Shown here: piece by piece, positions 5,568 through 12,939 of the stretch
Layout of the letters: each line of letters opens with the position of its first letter
Position numbering within the stretch: position 1 is the stretch's first letter
Source of the DNA: Faeciplasma avium
Lineage (GTDB): Bacteria > Bacillota > Clostridia > Oscillospirales > Ruminococcaceae
Assembly: GCA_018713505.1 (NCBI GenBank)
Contig: DVOL01000056.1
Span: 1 to 15,421, forward strand
DNA length: 15,421 nucleotides
Reading direction: 5' to 3'
Position numbers and translations under genes: made by a program
Notes under the pieces: model-generated
Told to the model about the DNA's origin: nothing
What the model saw: the letters and a program-made list of their open reading frames with translations, nothing else
Database searches by the model: none

Positions 5568-6431
5568 GTGTTCAATGTAAGGGTCATCACAAAAAACGGA
5601 AGGATAACCTCAGCGGAGCACAGAATCATCGCAGAGGCGTCGGAGAGGTTCGGCTCGGGCGCTGTTACCATGACTACAAGGCTCACTCTTGAGATTCAGG
5701 GAGTCAGGTATCAGAACATCCAGCCGCTTATAGACTTCCTCTCAGAAAACGGACTGTCGACCGGCGGAACAGGCTCTCTTGTCCGGCCTGTCGTATCCTG
5801 CAAGGGAACAACCTGCCAGTACGGTCTTGCGGACACCTTCGGACTCTCAGAAAAGCTCCACGAAAGATTCTATGTCGGCTATCACGGCGTAACCCTGCCG
5901 CACAAGTTTAAAATCTGCGTCGGCGGATGTCCCAACAACTGCGTAAAGCCGAGTCTTAACGACATCGGAATAGTCGGGCAGAAGGTGCCGATGATAAATT
6001 ACTCTAAGTGCCACGGCTGCAAGAGATGCCAGATTGTCGAGAGCTGTCCGATAAAGGCAGCCCAGCTGGCAGACGGCAGGATTCATGTCGACCCCGACAC
6101 CTGCAACAACTGCGGCCGCTGTGCGGGAAAATGCCCGTTCGGAGCGTTCGAGGAGTATCAGCATGGCTTCAAGGTCTACATCGGCGGACGCTGGGGCAAG
6201 AAGGTCGCCCACGGCAGACCTCTTACAAAGATATTTAGCTCCGAGGAGGAGGTCATGGATGTAGTCGAGAGGGCAATACTTTTGTTCCGTGACGAGGGAA
6301 TCTCCGGCGAGCGATTCTCCGACACCATCGACAGGCTCGGATTTGATTACATCAACGACAAGCTGATAAGCGGAAATATCGACAAGTCGGCTATCCTGAA
6401 GAAAACAGTAAAGGGCGGCGCAACCTGCTAA
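5568..6431 (+). CDS. Siroheme nitrite/sulfite reductase-like protein with two [4Fe-4S] ferredoxin clusters
   Basis: A 287-residue reading if started at GTG 5568. Residues ~2-65 form the ferredoxin-like half of nitrite/sulfite reductases (VRVITKNGRIT ... AVTMTTRLTLEI). Cysteines C78, C83, C117 and C121 in SCKGTTC and CVGGCPNNC match the siroheme/[4Fe-4S] ligand pattern, although the first pair has four residues between cysteines, not the usual five. Residues 148-160 and 179-189 bind two further [4Fe-4S] clusters (C-x2-C-x2-C-x5-C and C-x2-C-x2-C-x3-CP). The size and single module resemble the AsrC or Dsr-like group, implying reduction of sulfite, nitrite or another sulfur/nitrogen oxyanion; no assayed function is implied. 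The GTG has no good ribosome site (AGGG lies 17 bases upstream) and family-like sequence LRDKRYPDV precedes it in frame, so the true N-terminus is probably upstream and fused to the flavoprotein. Confidence 0.82.
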   Translation: MFNVRVITKNGRITSAEHRIIAEASERFGSGAVTMTTRLTLEIQGVRYQNIQPLIDFLSENGLSTGGTGSLVRPVVSCKGTTCQYGLADTFGLSEKLHERFYVGYHGVTLPHKFKICVGGCPNNCVKPSLNDIGIVGQKVPMINYSKCHGCKRCQIVESCPIKAAQLADGRIHVDPDTCNNCGRCAGKCPFGAFEEYQHGFKVYIGGRWGKKVAHGRPLTKIFSSEEEVMDVVERAILLFRDEGISGERFSDTIDRLGFDYINDKLISGNIDKSAILKKTVKGGATC

Positions 6432-6464
6432 GGACACCGCTTAAATCCCAAAAGGAATATGCCG

Positions 6465-6550
6465 GACCGCAGGGGCGGTGAAAGGGCGTTAAAATATTCC
6501 CCGAAGGAGACATCCCCGGGGAGACTGCGCCCTTTTAGCCCTCTGCGGTC
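6465..6550 (+). ncRNA. Long three-tiered hairpin between the siroheme-protein and lipoprotein genes
   Basis: GACCGCAG at 6465-6472 pairs with CTGCGGTC at 6543-6550 and extends through GGGC 6473-6476 with GCCC 6538-6541. After a small internal loop, AAAGGGCG 6481-6488 pairs with CGCCCTTT 6528-6535, and an apical stem pairs TCCCCG 6498-6503 with CGGGGA 6517-6522. The total span is 86 bases. It is followed only by ATTTTAT, a weak T-run. It may be a transcription terminator, an mRNA stabiliser or processing site, or a structured regulatory RNA. I do not recognise a known riboswitch class in it. Confidence 0.5.
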
Positions 6551-6588
6551 ATTTTATGTACAAAATAAAGGTATAGGAGAATAATTAT

Positions 6589-6873
6589 ATGAATATATTT
6601 CGCAGGTCAATATGCTTAGCTCTTGCAGTGATGACGGTTGCTCTTTCCTCCTGCGGACAGGCAGACAGCAAGACCTTGGATGACTCAGTCGACCCGTCCC
6701 TGACTCTTGACTCCCCCTCAGATGAGGAATCCGTCCAAAATTCCGGCGGGAAGGACGCTGTAGTCGGCTCCCCCTCAGAGCTATGCTGTGGCAGTGCGGT
6801 AAAAGGCGTGATGGGAGTGGGAGTGATTTACGAGGGAGGAAGATACCTGTATGACTACACAGGTAGTCTTTAG
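6589..6873 (+). CDS. Small hypothetical lipoprotein
   Basis: A 94-residue protein with AGGAGA at 6575-6580 eight bases before the ATG. The basic start MNIFRR, hydrophobic core and LSSC lipobox (residues 19-22) predict export, lipidation at C22 and membrane anchoring. The mature part is a Ser/Asp/Glu-rich flexible linker followed by a short C-terminal segment with a CC pair and hydrophobic/aromatic residues (GVMGVGVIYEGGRYLYDY). No known domain is recognised. The product is short for a lipoprotein, so it may be a truncated relic. Its position between the siroheme-reductase and flavoprotein genes, all on the plus strand, hints at a linked redox role but does not prove one. Confidence 0.65.
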   Translation: MNIFRRSICLALAVMTVALSSCGQADSKTLDDSVDPSLTLDSPSDEESVQNSGGKDAVVGSPSELCCGSAVKGVMGVGVIYEGGRYLYDYTGSL

Positions 6874-6883
6874 ACATTCATAC

Positions 6884-6912
6884 TTGATATCCCAAAGAAA
6901 ATATTATATAAT
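6884..6912 (+). promoter_or_regulatory. Sigma-A-type promoter of the flavoprotein gene
   Basis: TTGATA at 6884-6889, a 17-base spacer and a perfect TATAAT at 6907-6912 lie directly after the lipoprotein stop. Downstream, the leader contains a hairpin (GCTCTG-CGGG 6922-6931 with CCCG-CAGAGC 6938-6948, one bulged C) that ends six bases before the AGGAG ribosome site at 6954-6958. The hairpin could influence translation. The flavoprotein gene is therefore probably transcribed on its own. Confidence 0.75.
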
Positions 6913-6966
6913 ATATCAAAGGCTCTGCGGGGCTTATCCCGCCAGAGCATCAAAGGAGATGCTTTT

Positions 6967-7584
6967 ATGAAGGTTTTAATTGTCAACGGAAGTCCGCATA
7001 CCGACGGCAGCGTGTCAGTAGCCCTCAAGGAGGTCGAGAACGCCTTGAACCAGGAGGGCATAGACACCGAGGTCATCCAGATAGGAAGGCTGGCGATAAG
7101 AAGCTGCGTAGCCTGCAAAAGCTGCTACAAGACCGGGAAATGCGCCATCGACGATATTGTCAACGAAGCAGCGCCCAAATTCGAGGAGTGCGACGGACTG
7201 GTGGTCGGTGCGCCGGTTTACTATGCCGCCGCAAACCCTACCCTCACCGCATTTTTGACAAGACTGTTTTACAGCACCCGCTTTGACAAGAGGATGAAGG
7301 TCGGTGCGGCTGTCTGCTCTGCAAGAAGGGGCGGCATCACGGCGAGCTTCGACGAGCTAAACAAGTTCTTCACCATAAGCGGAATGCCGATAGCCTCCGG
7401 GCAGTACTGGAACGGAATCCACGGAAACAGCGCCGAGGACGCCAAAAAGGACCTCGAGGGGCTTCAGATGATGAGGACTTTAGGAAAGAACATGGCGTTT
7501 CTAATAAAGTCCATAGCTCTTGGCAAAAAGGAGTACGGGCTTCCCGAGAAGGAGGAGCCTATCCGTACAAACTTTATAAATTAG
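6967..7584 (+). CDS. Flavodoxin-fold NAD(P)H:FMN oxidoreductase, iron-sulfur-flavoprotein-like
   Basis: A 205-residue cytosolic flavoprotein of the NADPH-dependent FMN reductase / flavodoxin superfamily. The FMN phosphate loop is seen at residues 8-15 (GSPHTDGS) and a second FMN-contacting stretch in VVGAPVYYAAANPTLTAFLTR. Between them lies CVACKSCYKTGKC (C47, C50, C53, C59), the compact C-x2-C-x2-C-x5-C motif that binds [4Fe-4S] in archaeal and clostridial iron-sulfur flavoproteins. The protein may therefore pass electrons between a cluster and FMN, in oxygen or peroxide detoxification or other redox work; many relatives lack a known substrate. The start has AGGAG at 6954-6958 and the upstream promoter fits monocistronic expression. 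It ends the redox cluster and is followed by a terminator. Confidence 0.85.
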   Translation: MKVLIVNGSPHTDGSVSVALKEVENALNQEGIDTEVIQIGRLAIRSCVACKSCYKTGKCAIDDIVNEAAPKFEECDGLVVGAPVYYAAANPTLTAFLTRLFYSTRFDKRMKVGAAVCSARRGGITASFDELNKFFTISGMPIASGQYWNGIHGNSAEDAKKDLEGLQMMRTLGKNMAFLIKSIALGKKEYGLPEKEEPIRTNFIN

Positions 7585-7642
7585 CTACCAGTATCAGATA
7601 ATTTATAATTAGCGACTACTGTCGGCTAATTTATGATAGCGA
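7573..7642 (+). repeat. Degenerate ~29-bp tandem repeats at the end of the flavoprotein gene
   Basis: Two copies (7573-7601 and 7602-7629) share TTTATAAATTAGC...AGATAA / TTTATAATTAGC...GGCTAA, and a third decayed copy begins at 7630 with TTTATGATAGC. The array starts inside the last codons of the gene and crosses the stop. No function is known; simple local duplication is the modest explanation. Confidence 0.45.
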
Positions 7643-7666
7643 TAGCTTATTTTTGACAGCTTCAAA

Positions 7667-7696
7667 GGGCGGGCCCTGCGGTCTGCCCCTGTTTTT
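7667..7696 (+). terminator. Rho-independent terminator after the flavoprotein gene
   Basis: GGGCGGGCC at 7667-7675 pairs with GGTCTGCCC at 7680-7688 (9 pairs, two G-U) with a four-base CTGC loop. TGTTTTT follows at 7690-7696. It separates the redox cluster from htpG. Confidence 0.8.
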
Positions 7697-7809
7697 CGGA
7701 ATATGAAAATATTTTCACATAGTTATCATAAATATATAGCATTTAAAGGGTATAATTATTTGTTGATGTGATTAATATTTCACAATACAATAAAAAGGAG
7801 AGGAAAAAT
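7697..7809 (+). promoter_or_regulatory. A/T-rich htpG leader region with candidate -10 box
   Basis: This stretch after the terminator must hold the htpG promoter. TATAAT occurs at 7751-7756, but no convincing -35 lies 16-18 bases upstream. No CIRCE inverted repeat (TTAGCACTC-N9-GAGTGCTAA) is present, so HrcA control is not supported. The strong ribosome site AAGGAGAGG at 7795-7803 fixes the htpG start at 7810; the GTG at 7768 in the same frame has no such site. Confidence 0.45.
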
Positions 7810-9693
7810 ATGCCTAAGATTGAGTTTAAGACGGAGTCAAAAAAGCTTCTTGACATGATGATTAACTCCGTTTACACCAACAAGGAGATTTTTCTAAGAG
7901 AGATTATTTCAAACGCCAGCGACGCCATAGATAAGCGCCAGTATATGTCGCTGGACAATTCTGATATGTCCCTGTCAGATGGCGAGTATCAGATTGTAAT
8001 CGAAAAGGACGCTGACAACAGGCTTCTTTCAATCAGGGACAACGGCTGCGGAATGAGCAGGGAGGAGCTTGAAAACAACCTCGGCACCATCGCTAAAAGC
8101 GGCTCCTATGATTTCAAGCAGGACTCGGACGCCAAAGACAAGACCGAGATAATAGGTCAGTTCGGAGTTGGCTTCTACTCCGCCTTCATGGTCGCCGACT
8201 CTATAACAGTAAAATCAAAAGTCCCAGGCTCTAAAGAGGCGTGGCAGTGGAGCTCCTCGGGAGTCGACGGCTACGAGCTGGAGCCCTGCGAGCTTGACGA
8301 GGCAGGAACTATCGTTACCCTTCACCTAAGGCAGGACAAGGACGACGAGAGCTACTCTGAGTTTCTTGACGACTACCGCATAAGGTCGCTCATAAGAAAA
8401 TACTCCGACTATATAAGATACCCCATAAGGATGGAGGTCGAGGAGTCAAGACCTAAGGAAGGCTCTGAAAACGAGTACGAGACCGTTAAAGCTACAGCCA
8501 CCCTTAACAGCATGGTGCCGATATGGAGGCGTTCCTCCTCAGAGGTCAGCCAAGAGGAGTACAACAGGTTCTACAGGGACAAGTTCTTCGACTATGAGCC
8601 TCCAGTCAAGGTGATACACTTCTCGGTGGACGGCACAACACCCTTTGAGGCTCTTTTGTTCATACCCTCTCATGCTCCGTATGACTACTACACTAAAATG
8701 TATGAGAAGGGTCTTTCGCTCTACTCAAACGGCGTCATGATAATGGAAAAGTGCCCGGAGCTTCTTCCCGACCATTTCGGCTTCGTTCACGGAATAATAG
8801 ACTCCGACAGCCTGACCCTTAACATCTCAAGAGAGACTCTCCAGCACAACAGGCAGCTCACAAACATTGAAAGAGCGGTCGAAAAGAGAATCAAGTCTGA
8901 GCTTTTAAAGCTGCTTGAGTCCGACAGGGACAAGTACACCGGCTTCTTTGAGGCCCTAGGGCTTCAGCTCAAATACGGTCTTTATGCCGATTTTGGCGTC
9001 AACAAGGACACCCTTAAGGACCTTGTGATGTTCTATTCCTCCAACGACAAAAAGCTTACAACGCTTAAGGAGTATGTCGGCAGGATGAAGGAGGACCAAA
9101 AGGCAATCTACTACGCCTGCGGCTCCAGCATAGACGCCGCCGCAATGCTCCCTCAGGCTGAGGCTGTTATAGACAGGGGCTACGAGGTCCTCTACCTCAA
9201 GGACGATGTTGACGAGTTCGCTCTAAAAACTCTCTCGGAGTACGACGGCAAGACCTTCACAAATGTCAGCGACCAGTCGCTCGACATATCCAGCGAGGAG
9301 GAAAAGGCAAGCCTTAAAACCGAGAACGACTCCAACAAGGAGATGCTTGATTATATCAAGACCTCGCTTGGGGACAAGGTAAGCTCGGTAAGGTTTAGCT
9401 CCTCGCTAAAGGACCATCCGGTCTGCCTCTCCTCAGAGGGCGGAATCTCGCTTGAGATGGAAAAGGTGCTTAACTCCATGCCTCAAAACGACCGTCCCGT
9501 AAAGGCGGAGACCATACTCGAGATTAATGTCTCCCACCCCATAGCCGAGAGTCTTAAAAAGCTCTACTTTAAGGACAAGGACAAGCTTGCAAGCTATTCA
9601 AAGATTCTTTACGCCCAGGCAAGGCTTATAGGCGGAATGGAGATAGATAATCCCACCGAGCTTAGCAATCTGGTCTGCGAGCTTATGGTATAA
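7810..9693 (+). CDS. htpG: Molecular chaperone HtpG (Hsp90)
   Basis: A 627-residue ATP-dependent cytosolic chaperone, close to the ~625 residues usual for bacterial HtpG. The GHKL ATPase domain (1-~215) shows EIISNASDA (31-39), where E31 is the catalytic base position and N35 coordinates Mg. It also shows DNGCGM (77-82) and GQFGVGFYSAF (116-126), the ATP-lid and glycine-rich motifs. The middle domain carries the conserved ISRETLQHNRQL stretch, and the C-terminal dimerisation domain runs to the end with no eukaryotic MEEVD tail. The N-terminus MPKIEFKTESKKLLDMMINS is typical, supporting start 7810 over the longer GTG-started reading. It is transcribed alone and ends before a convergent terminator. 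It helps fold and stabilise client proteins under stress. Confidence 0.97.
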   Translation: MPKIEFKTESKKLLDMMINSVYTNKEIFLREIISNASDAIDKRQYMSLDNSDMSLSDGEYQIVIEKDADNRLLSIRDNGCGMSREELENNLGTIAKSGSYDFKQDSDAKDKTEIIGQFGVGFYSAFMVADSITVKSKVPGSKEAWQWSSSGVDGYELEPCELDEAGTIVTLHLRQDKDDESYSEFLDDYRIRSLIRKYSDYIRYPIRMEVEESRPKEGSENEYETVKATATLNSMVPIWRRSSSEVSQEEYNRFYRDKFFDYEPPVKVIHFSVDGTTPFEALLFIPSHAPYDYYTKMYEKGLSLYSNGVMIMEKCPELLPDHFGFVHGIIDSDSLTLNISRETLQHNRQLTNIERAVEKRIKSELLKLLESDRDKYTGFFEALGLQLKYGLYADFGVNKDTLKDLVMFYSSNDKKLTTLKEYVGRMKEDQKAIYYACGSSIDAAAMLPQAEAVIDRGYEVLYLKDDVDEFALKTLSEYDGKTFTNVSDQSLDISSEEEKASLKTENDSNKEMLDYIKTSLGDKVSSVRFSSSLKDHPVCLSSEGGISLEMEKVLNSMPQNDRPVKAETILEINVSHPIAESLKKLYFKDKDKLASYSKILYAQARLIGGMEIDNPTELSNLVCELMV

Positions 9694-9734
9694 GACTGCA
9701 AAAAGCTCTAAAAAGCATAGAATGTATAAAAATG

Positions 9735-9767
9735 AATCCCATGAAAAATCATGGGATTTTTATTTTA
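9735..9767. terminator. Bidirectional terminator between convergent htpG and mutS2
   Basis: AATCCCATGA at 9735-9744 pairs perfectly with TCATGGGATT at 9749-9758 across an AAAA loop. TTTATTTTA follows on the plus strand, and the minus strand has CATTTTTAT after the stem. It can therefore stop both transcripts. The plus-side T-run reaches the mutS2 stop codon at 9765-9767. Confidence 0.9.
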
Positions 9768-12155
9768 TCTCAGCTCGACTATCGTAACGCCGTCCTCGCC
9801 CTCGCCGTAGACTCCCTTTCTTGAGGACAGGACCTGCGGGTGCTTTTTAAGATGGCTTCTTACAGCGGTTTTCAAGGCTCCCGTACCCTTTCCGTGGATA
9901 ATCGTCACGACTCTGTTGCCGCTCATTATCGCACGGTCGATAAAGGAATCAAGCTCATAGATGCCCTCGTCAACGGTATAGCCCCTTATGTCAAGCTCAA
10001 GCTCCGGCTTTCTTGTCGCCCTGGATTCAATCCCGGAGGAGGACGGCTCGCTTCTTCTTTTCGGAAGCTGTCCGCCGTTGTAGGCGCTGCCGCTCTCCAC
10101 CAGCCTGAGCTTTGATATATGCACCTTGGTTTTCATTATGCCGAGCTGTACAATGCAGTTCCCAGAGCCGTCCGGCAGGGATATAAGGACTCCCGATTTG
10201 TTTGAGTCCCTGATTAAGACATCGTCGCCCTTTTTTAAGGGTCTTGGCAGGACATAGCTTTCCTCTGTCAGCTTGCCGAGACCCGCCGCCTCGTCGTAGA
10301 GGCTGTTTACCGCAGAGCGGTACGACTGCCGTCTGCTTTCTACAAGCTTTGAGAAGTCCTCCTTGTCCCTTTGCTTTTTAAGCTCCACAAGCTCGTCCAT
10401 TAGCTGCTGGGAGCGCAGGCTCACCCTGTCTATAATCTCCCTAGCCTGCCGCCTTGTCCTGTCAAGCTCGGTCTGGCTTTCCAATCTAAGCCTGCTTTTT
10501 TCCTCCTCCAGCTCTGCCTTCAGCTCCTCGGAGCGGCGCTTATACTGCTCTGCCAGACGGGCATTCTCCTCATATTCCAGCCTTGCCTGCTCAAGGCTTT
10601 TTATGACATCCTCAAAGTGAGAGGATTCCTCCCCAAGCAAGGCCCTTGCCTGCTCTATTATATCCTCGCCCAGACCGAGCTTTTTTGAAATCGCAAAGGC
10701 GTTCGACTTTCCCGGAGAGCCTATTATCAGCCTGTATGTCGGCAAAAGGGTCCTTAGGTCGAACTCGCAGGAGGCGTTTTCTACTCCAGGAGTCTCGAGT
10801 GCAAACATTTTTAGCTCCTGATAGTGGGTTGTCGTGACGAGTCTTGCCCCGGCGTCCTTAATCTTTTTGATTATAGCCACGGCAAGCGCAGCGCCCTCCA
10901 CGGGGTCGGTGCCGGAGCCAAGCTCGTCTATGAGAACTAAGGAGCTTGGTCCTACTCTTTTAAGTATATCGACTATCGCCGTCATGTGCGAGGAGAAGGT
11001 GGAAAGGCTCTCCTCTATCGACTGCTTGTCCCCTATGTCTACAAGGACATCCTCAAAAACGGTTATCTTGCTGCCGTCGCTCACGGGGATGAGAAGTCCG
11101 CACATCACCATAAGAGTAAGAAGCCCGACCGTCTTTAGAGTTACGGTTTTTCCTCCCGTGTTGGGTCCCGTTATGATAAGAGCGGAATAATCGCTTCCTA
11201 TCGAAAAATCAATCGGCACCACCCTTTTTTTATCAATGAGCGGATGTCTTGCCTTTTTGAGGATAATCTCGCCGTCGTCGGAAATCGTAGGCATACACGC
11301 CGACATATCTGCTCCCAGATTTGCCTTGGCAAAGTAAAGATTCAGCCTGACAAAGGCGTTATAGTCAGAGATTAGCTGCTGTGCAAAGCCTGCGCAGTCC
11401 TGCGACAGCTCCCTTATTATCCTTTGAATCTCCTCCTGCTCCTTGCCCTTTAGAATCCTTATCTCATTGTTTGCCTCGACAACCGCCATAGGCTCGATAA
11501 AATAAGTCTGACCGCTTGCCGAGGTGTCGTGTACAAGTCCGGGGACGCTGTTTTTATGCTCCGACTTGACAGGGAGGACATACCTATCGTCCCTTATGGT
11601 GACAAGGCTGTCCTGAAGATAGCTTTTTGCCGAGGAGGAGCGTATCATGCTGTCAAGCGTCTCCTTGATTCTCTGACCGGCTAAGGCGAGCTTTCTTCTT
11701 ATCGCTGAAAGCTCAGGGCTTGCACTGTCGGAAATCTCGTCCTCGGATATAACGGCGCCCAGTATTTTCTGACTTAGCCATCTGTTGTCAAACAGCTGTT
11801 CAAAGAGGTAATCAAGCTCGAAATCCTCCTCAAACTGCCTTCTCCACGCCATAAGAGCCTCTGTCTGGCTCAGAAGCCTTGAAACATCCAAAAGCTCCCT
11901 TAGGCTAAGCTCCGAGCCGTTTAAGGCTCTTTTTGCTATTACTGCGCCGTCCGGCAGGTTCATAAAGACCGGGCTTCCGAACCTTGCGGACATATTAAAC
12001 GCCGCAAAGACCTTATTGACCTCGGCTCTGACCTCGTCAAGCTGGCTGGAGGGCTGAATGCTCAAGGCGAGCCTCTTTGACGCCTCGTTTGAGCAGCGCT
12101 CTGCCAGCAGCTCCAGAATTTTATGTAGCTCAAGTGTTATATATTCTTCCCTCAT
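9765..12155 (-). CDS. mutS2: Endonuclease/ribosome-rescue ATPase MutS2
   Basis: A 796-residue MutS2, full length for the family (~785). The N-terminal MutS core (1-~300) lacks the mismatch-recognition domain of MutS. Walker A GPNTGGKT is at 330-337 and Walker B LVLIDELGSGTDP has D410/E411. A long coiled coil runs ~510-615, followed by a KOW-like beta region (~635-690, KGDDVLIRDSNKSGVLISL). A C-terminal Smr domain (~719-796) carries LDIRG (721-725) and HGKGTG (754-759). In other bacteria MutS2 limits homologous recombination, and in Bacillus it also acts on collided ribosomes through its Smr/KOW region. AGAGGA lies just before the ATG. It starts 16 bases after the recO stop, so it is probably cotranscribed with recO. 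Confidence 0.96.
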   Translation of the reverse strand: MREEYITLELHKILELLAERCSNEASKRLALSIQPSSQLDEVRAEVNKVFAAFNMSARFGSPVFMNLPDGAVIAKRALNGSELSLRELLDVSRLLSQTEALMAWRRQFEEDFELDYLFEQLFDNRWLSQKILGAVISEDEISDSASPELSAIRRKLALAGQRIKETLDSMIRSSSAKSYLQDSLVTIRDDRYVLPVKSEHKNSVPGLVHDTSASGQTYFIEPMAVVEANNEIRILKGKEQEEIQRIIRELSQDCAGFAQQLISDYNAFVRLNLYFAKANLGADMSACMPTISDDGEIILKKARHPLIDKKRVVPIDFSIGSDYSALIITGPNTGGKTVTLKTVGLLTLMVMCGLLIPVSDGSKITVFEDVLVDIGDKQSIEESLSTFSSHMTAIVDILKRVGPSSLVLIDELGSGTDPVEGAALAVAIIKKIKDAGARLVTTTHYQELKMFALETPGVENASCEFDLRTLLPTYRLIIGSPGKSNAFAISKKLGLGEDIIEQARALLGEESSHFEDVIKSLEQARLEYEENARLAEQYKRRSEELKAELEEEKSRLRLESQTELDRTRRQAREIIDRVSLRSQQLMDELVELKKQRDKEDFSKLVESRRQSYRSAVNSLYDEAAGLGKLTEESYVLPRPLKKGDDVLIRDSNKSGVLISLPDGSGNCIVQLGIMKTKVHISKLRLVESGSAYNGGQLPKRRSEPSSSGIESRATRKPELELDIRGYTVDEGIYELDSFIDRAIMSGNRVVTIIHGKGTGALKTAVRSHLKKHPQVLSSRKGVYGEGEDGVTIVELR

Positions 12156-12171
12156 ATTCCTCTACCATACT

Positions 12172-12939
12172 TTAATCTGTTTTTTCCTCATAGGAGTCTG
12201 TGCCCTTGTAAAATTCCAGCGTCTTAAAGCTCCTTCCAAGCTGGATATTAGCATACCTTTCGGTGATTAGGGAAAGCTCCTCAAGATGCTTTTTTGATAT
12301 CCTGAAGGAAAAAATCCTCTCCATATCCGACAGGGCGATAAATCTAAGCGCATGAAGCAGCACGCCGTCTAGGATTGCACACCTTGTCATATCACGCTTT
12401 GAGCAGCACCGTGAGCAGTAGAGCCTGCCCTCCGCCATGTCAAACACCATGTCGCCGTCCTCATATTTATAGCATTTACAGCAGCCTATAAGATTTGGGA
12501 CGAGGCCTATCTCACTCATGAGTCTTAGCTCAAAGACGGGCTTTAGGAGCCTGTGGCTTCGCTCCTTGACCTCAAGATAGTGCAGGGTGTTCAAAAACAG
12601 CCTCAAAACATCTGCGCTTTGCTGCTCCCCGGTGCCGGTATAAATTGTCAGCTCGCTGAAATAAAGGGCAAGAGACAGCCTTGATATATCCAATCGGACA
12701 GAGTAAAAGCTCCTTATAAGCTCACTGCTGTTTAGAAAGTAGACGCCCGTCCTGCTCCTTTCAAGGCAGAGACTGCCGTAGGAATAAAGCTGGGATATCG
12801 CTGCGTTTTTGGCATTCTGCTTCCTTACGCCCCTTGCTCTTACCTCCAGAACTCCCTGCTCAGCCGTCAGCACGGTGAGCCACTTGTCGTTCTCACCCGC
12901 AGGGCGCTCCCTTATCACAAGTCCCTTTATTGTCAGCAT
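12172..12939 (-). CDS. recO: DNA repair protein RecO
   Basis: A 255-residue RecO, the usual Firmicute length. The N-terminal OB fold begins MLTIKGLVIRERPAGENDKW with LTVLT following, matching the family pattern in which GEND/GETN precedes a T-LT stretch. A helical middle domain follows. The zinc site is formed by C153/C156 (CCKC) and C175/C178 (CSRC). RecO works with RecR and RecF to load RecA onto SSB-coated single-stranded DNA and to anneal strands. The start overlaps the last 47 bases of the yqzL-like gene in another frame and its own ribosome site is weak, so translational coupling is likely. Confidence 0.95.
   Translation of the reverse strand: MLTIKGLVIRERPAGENDKWLTVLTAEQGVLEVRARGVRKQNAKNAAISQLYSYGSLCLERSRTGVYFLNSSELIRSFYSVRLDISRLSLALYFSELTIYTGTGEQQSADVLRLFLNTLHYLEVKERSHRLLKPVFELRLMSEIGLVPNLIGCCKCYKYEDGDMVFDMAEGRLYCSRCCSKRDMTRCAILDGVLLHALRFIALSDMERIFSFRISKKHLEELSLITERYANIQLGRSFKTLEFYKGTDSYEEKTD

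Noticed and set aside
5847..6437. Minus-strand 196-residue ORF opposite the siroheme-protein gene
   Set aside because: The plus frame has clear cluster-binding motifs; the antisense translation shows no domain and no ribosome site.
7697..7809. CIRCE/HrcA operator upstream of htpG
   Set aside because: No TTAGCACTC-N9-GAGTGCTAA inverted repeat is present in the leader.
7768..7809. GTG start giving HtpG 14 extra residues
   Set aside because: AAGGAGAGG at 7795-7803 would lie inside the coding region, and the HtpG family begins at the 7810 ATG.
9840..11190. Several plus-strand ORFs of 60-118 residues
   Set aside because: They are antisense shadows of mutS2, with Ser/Leu-rich translations and no ribosome sites.
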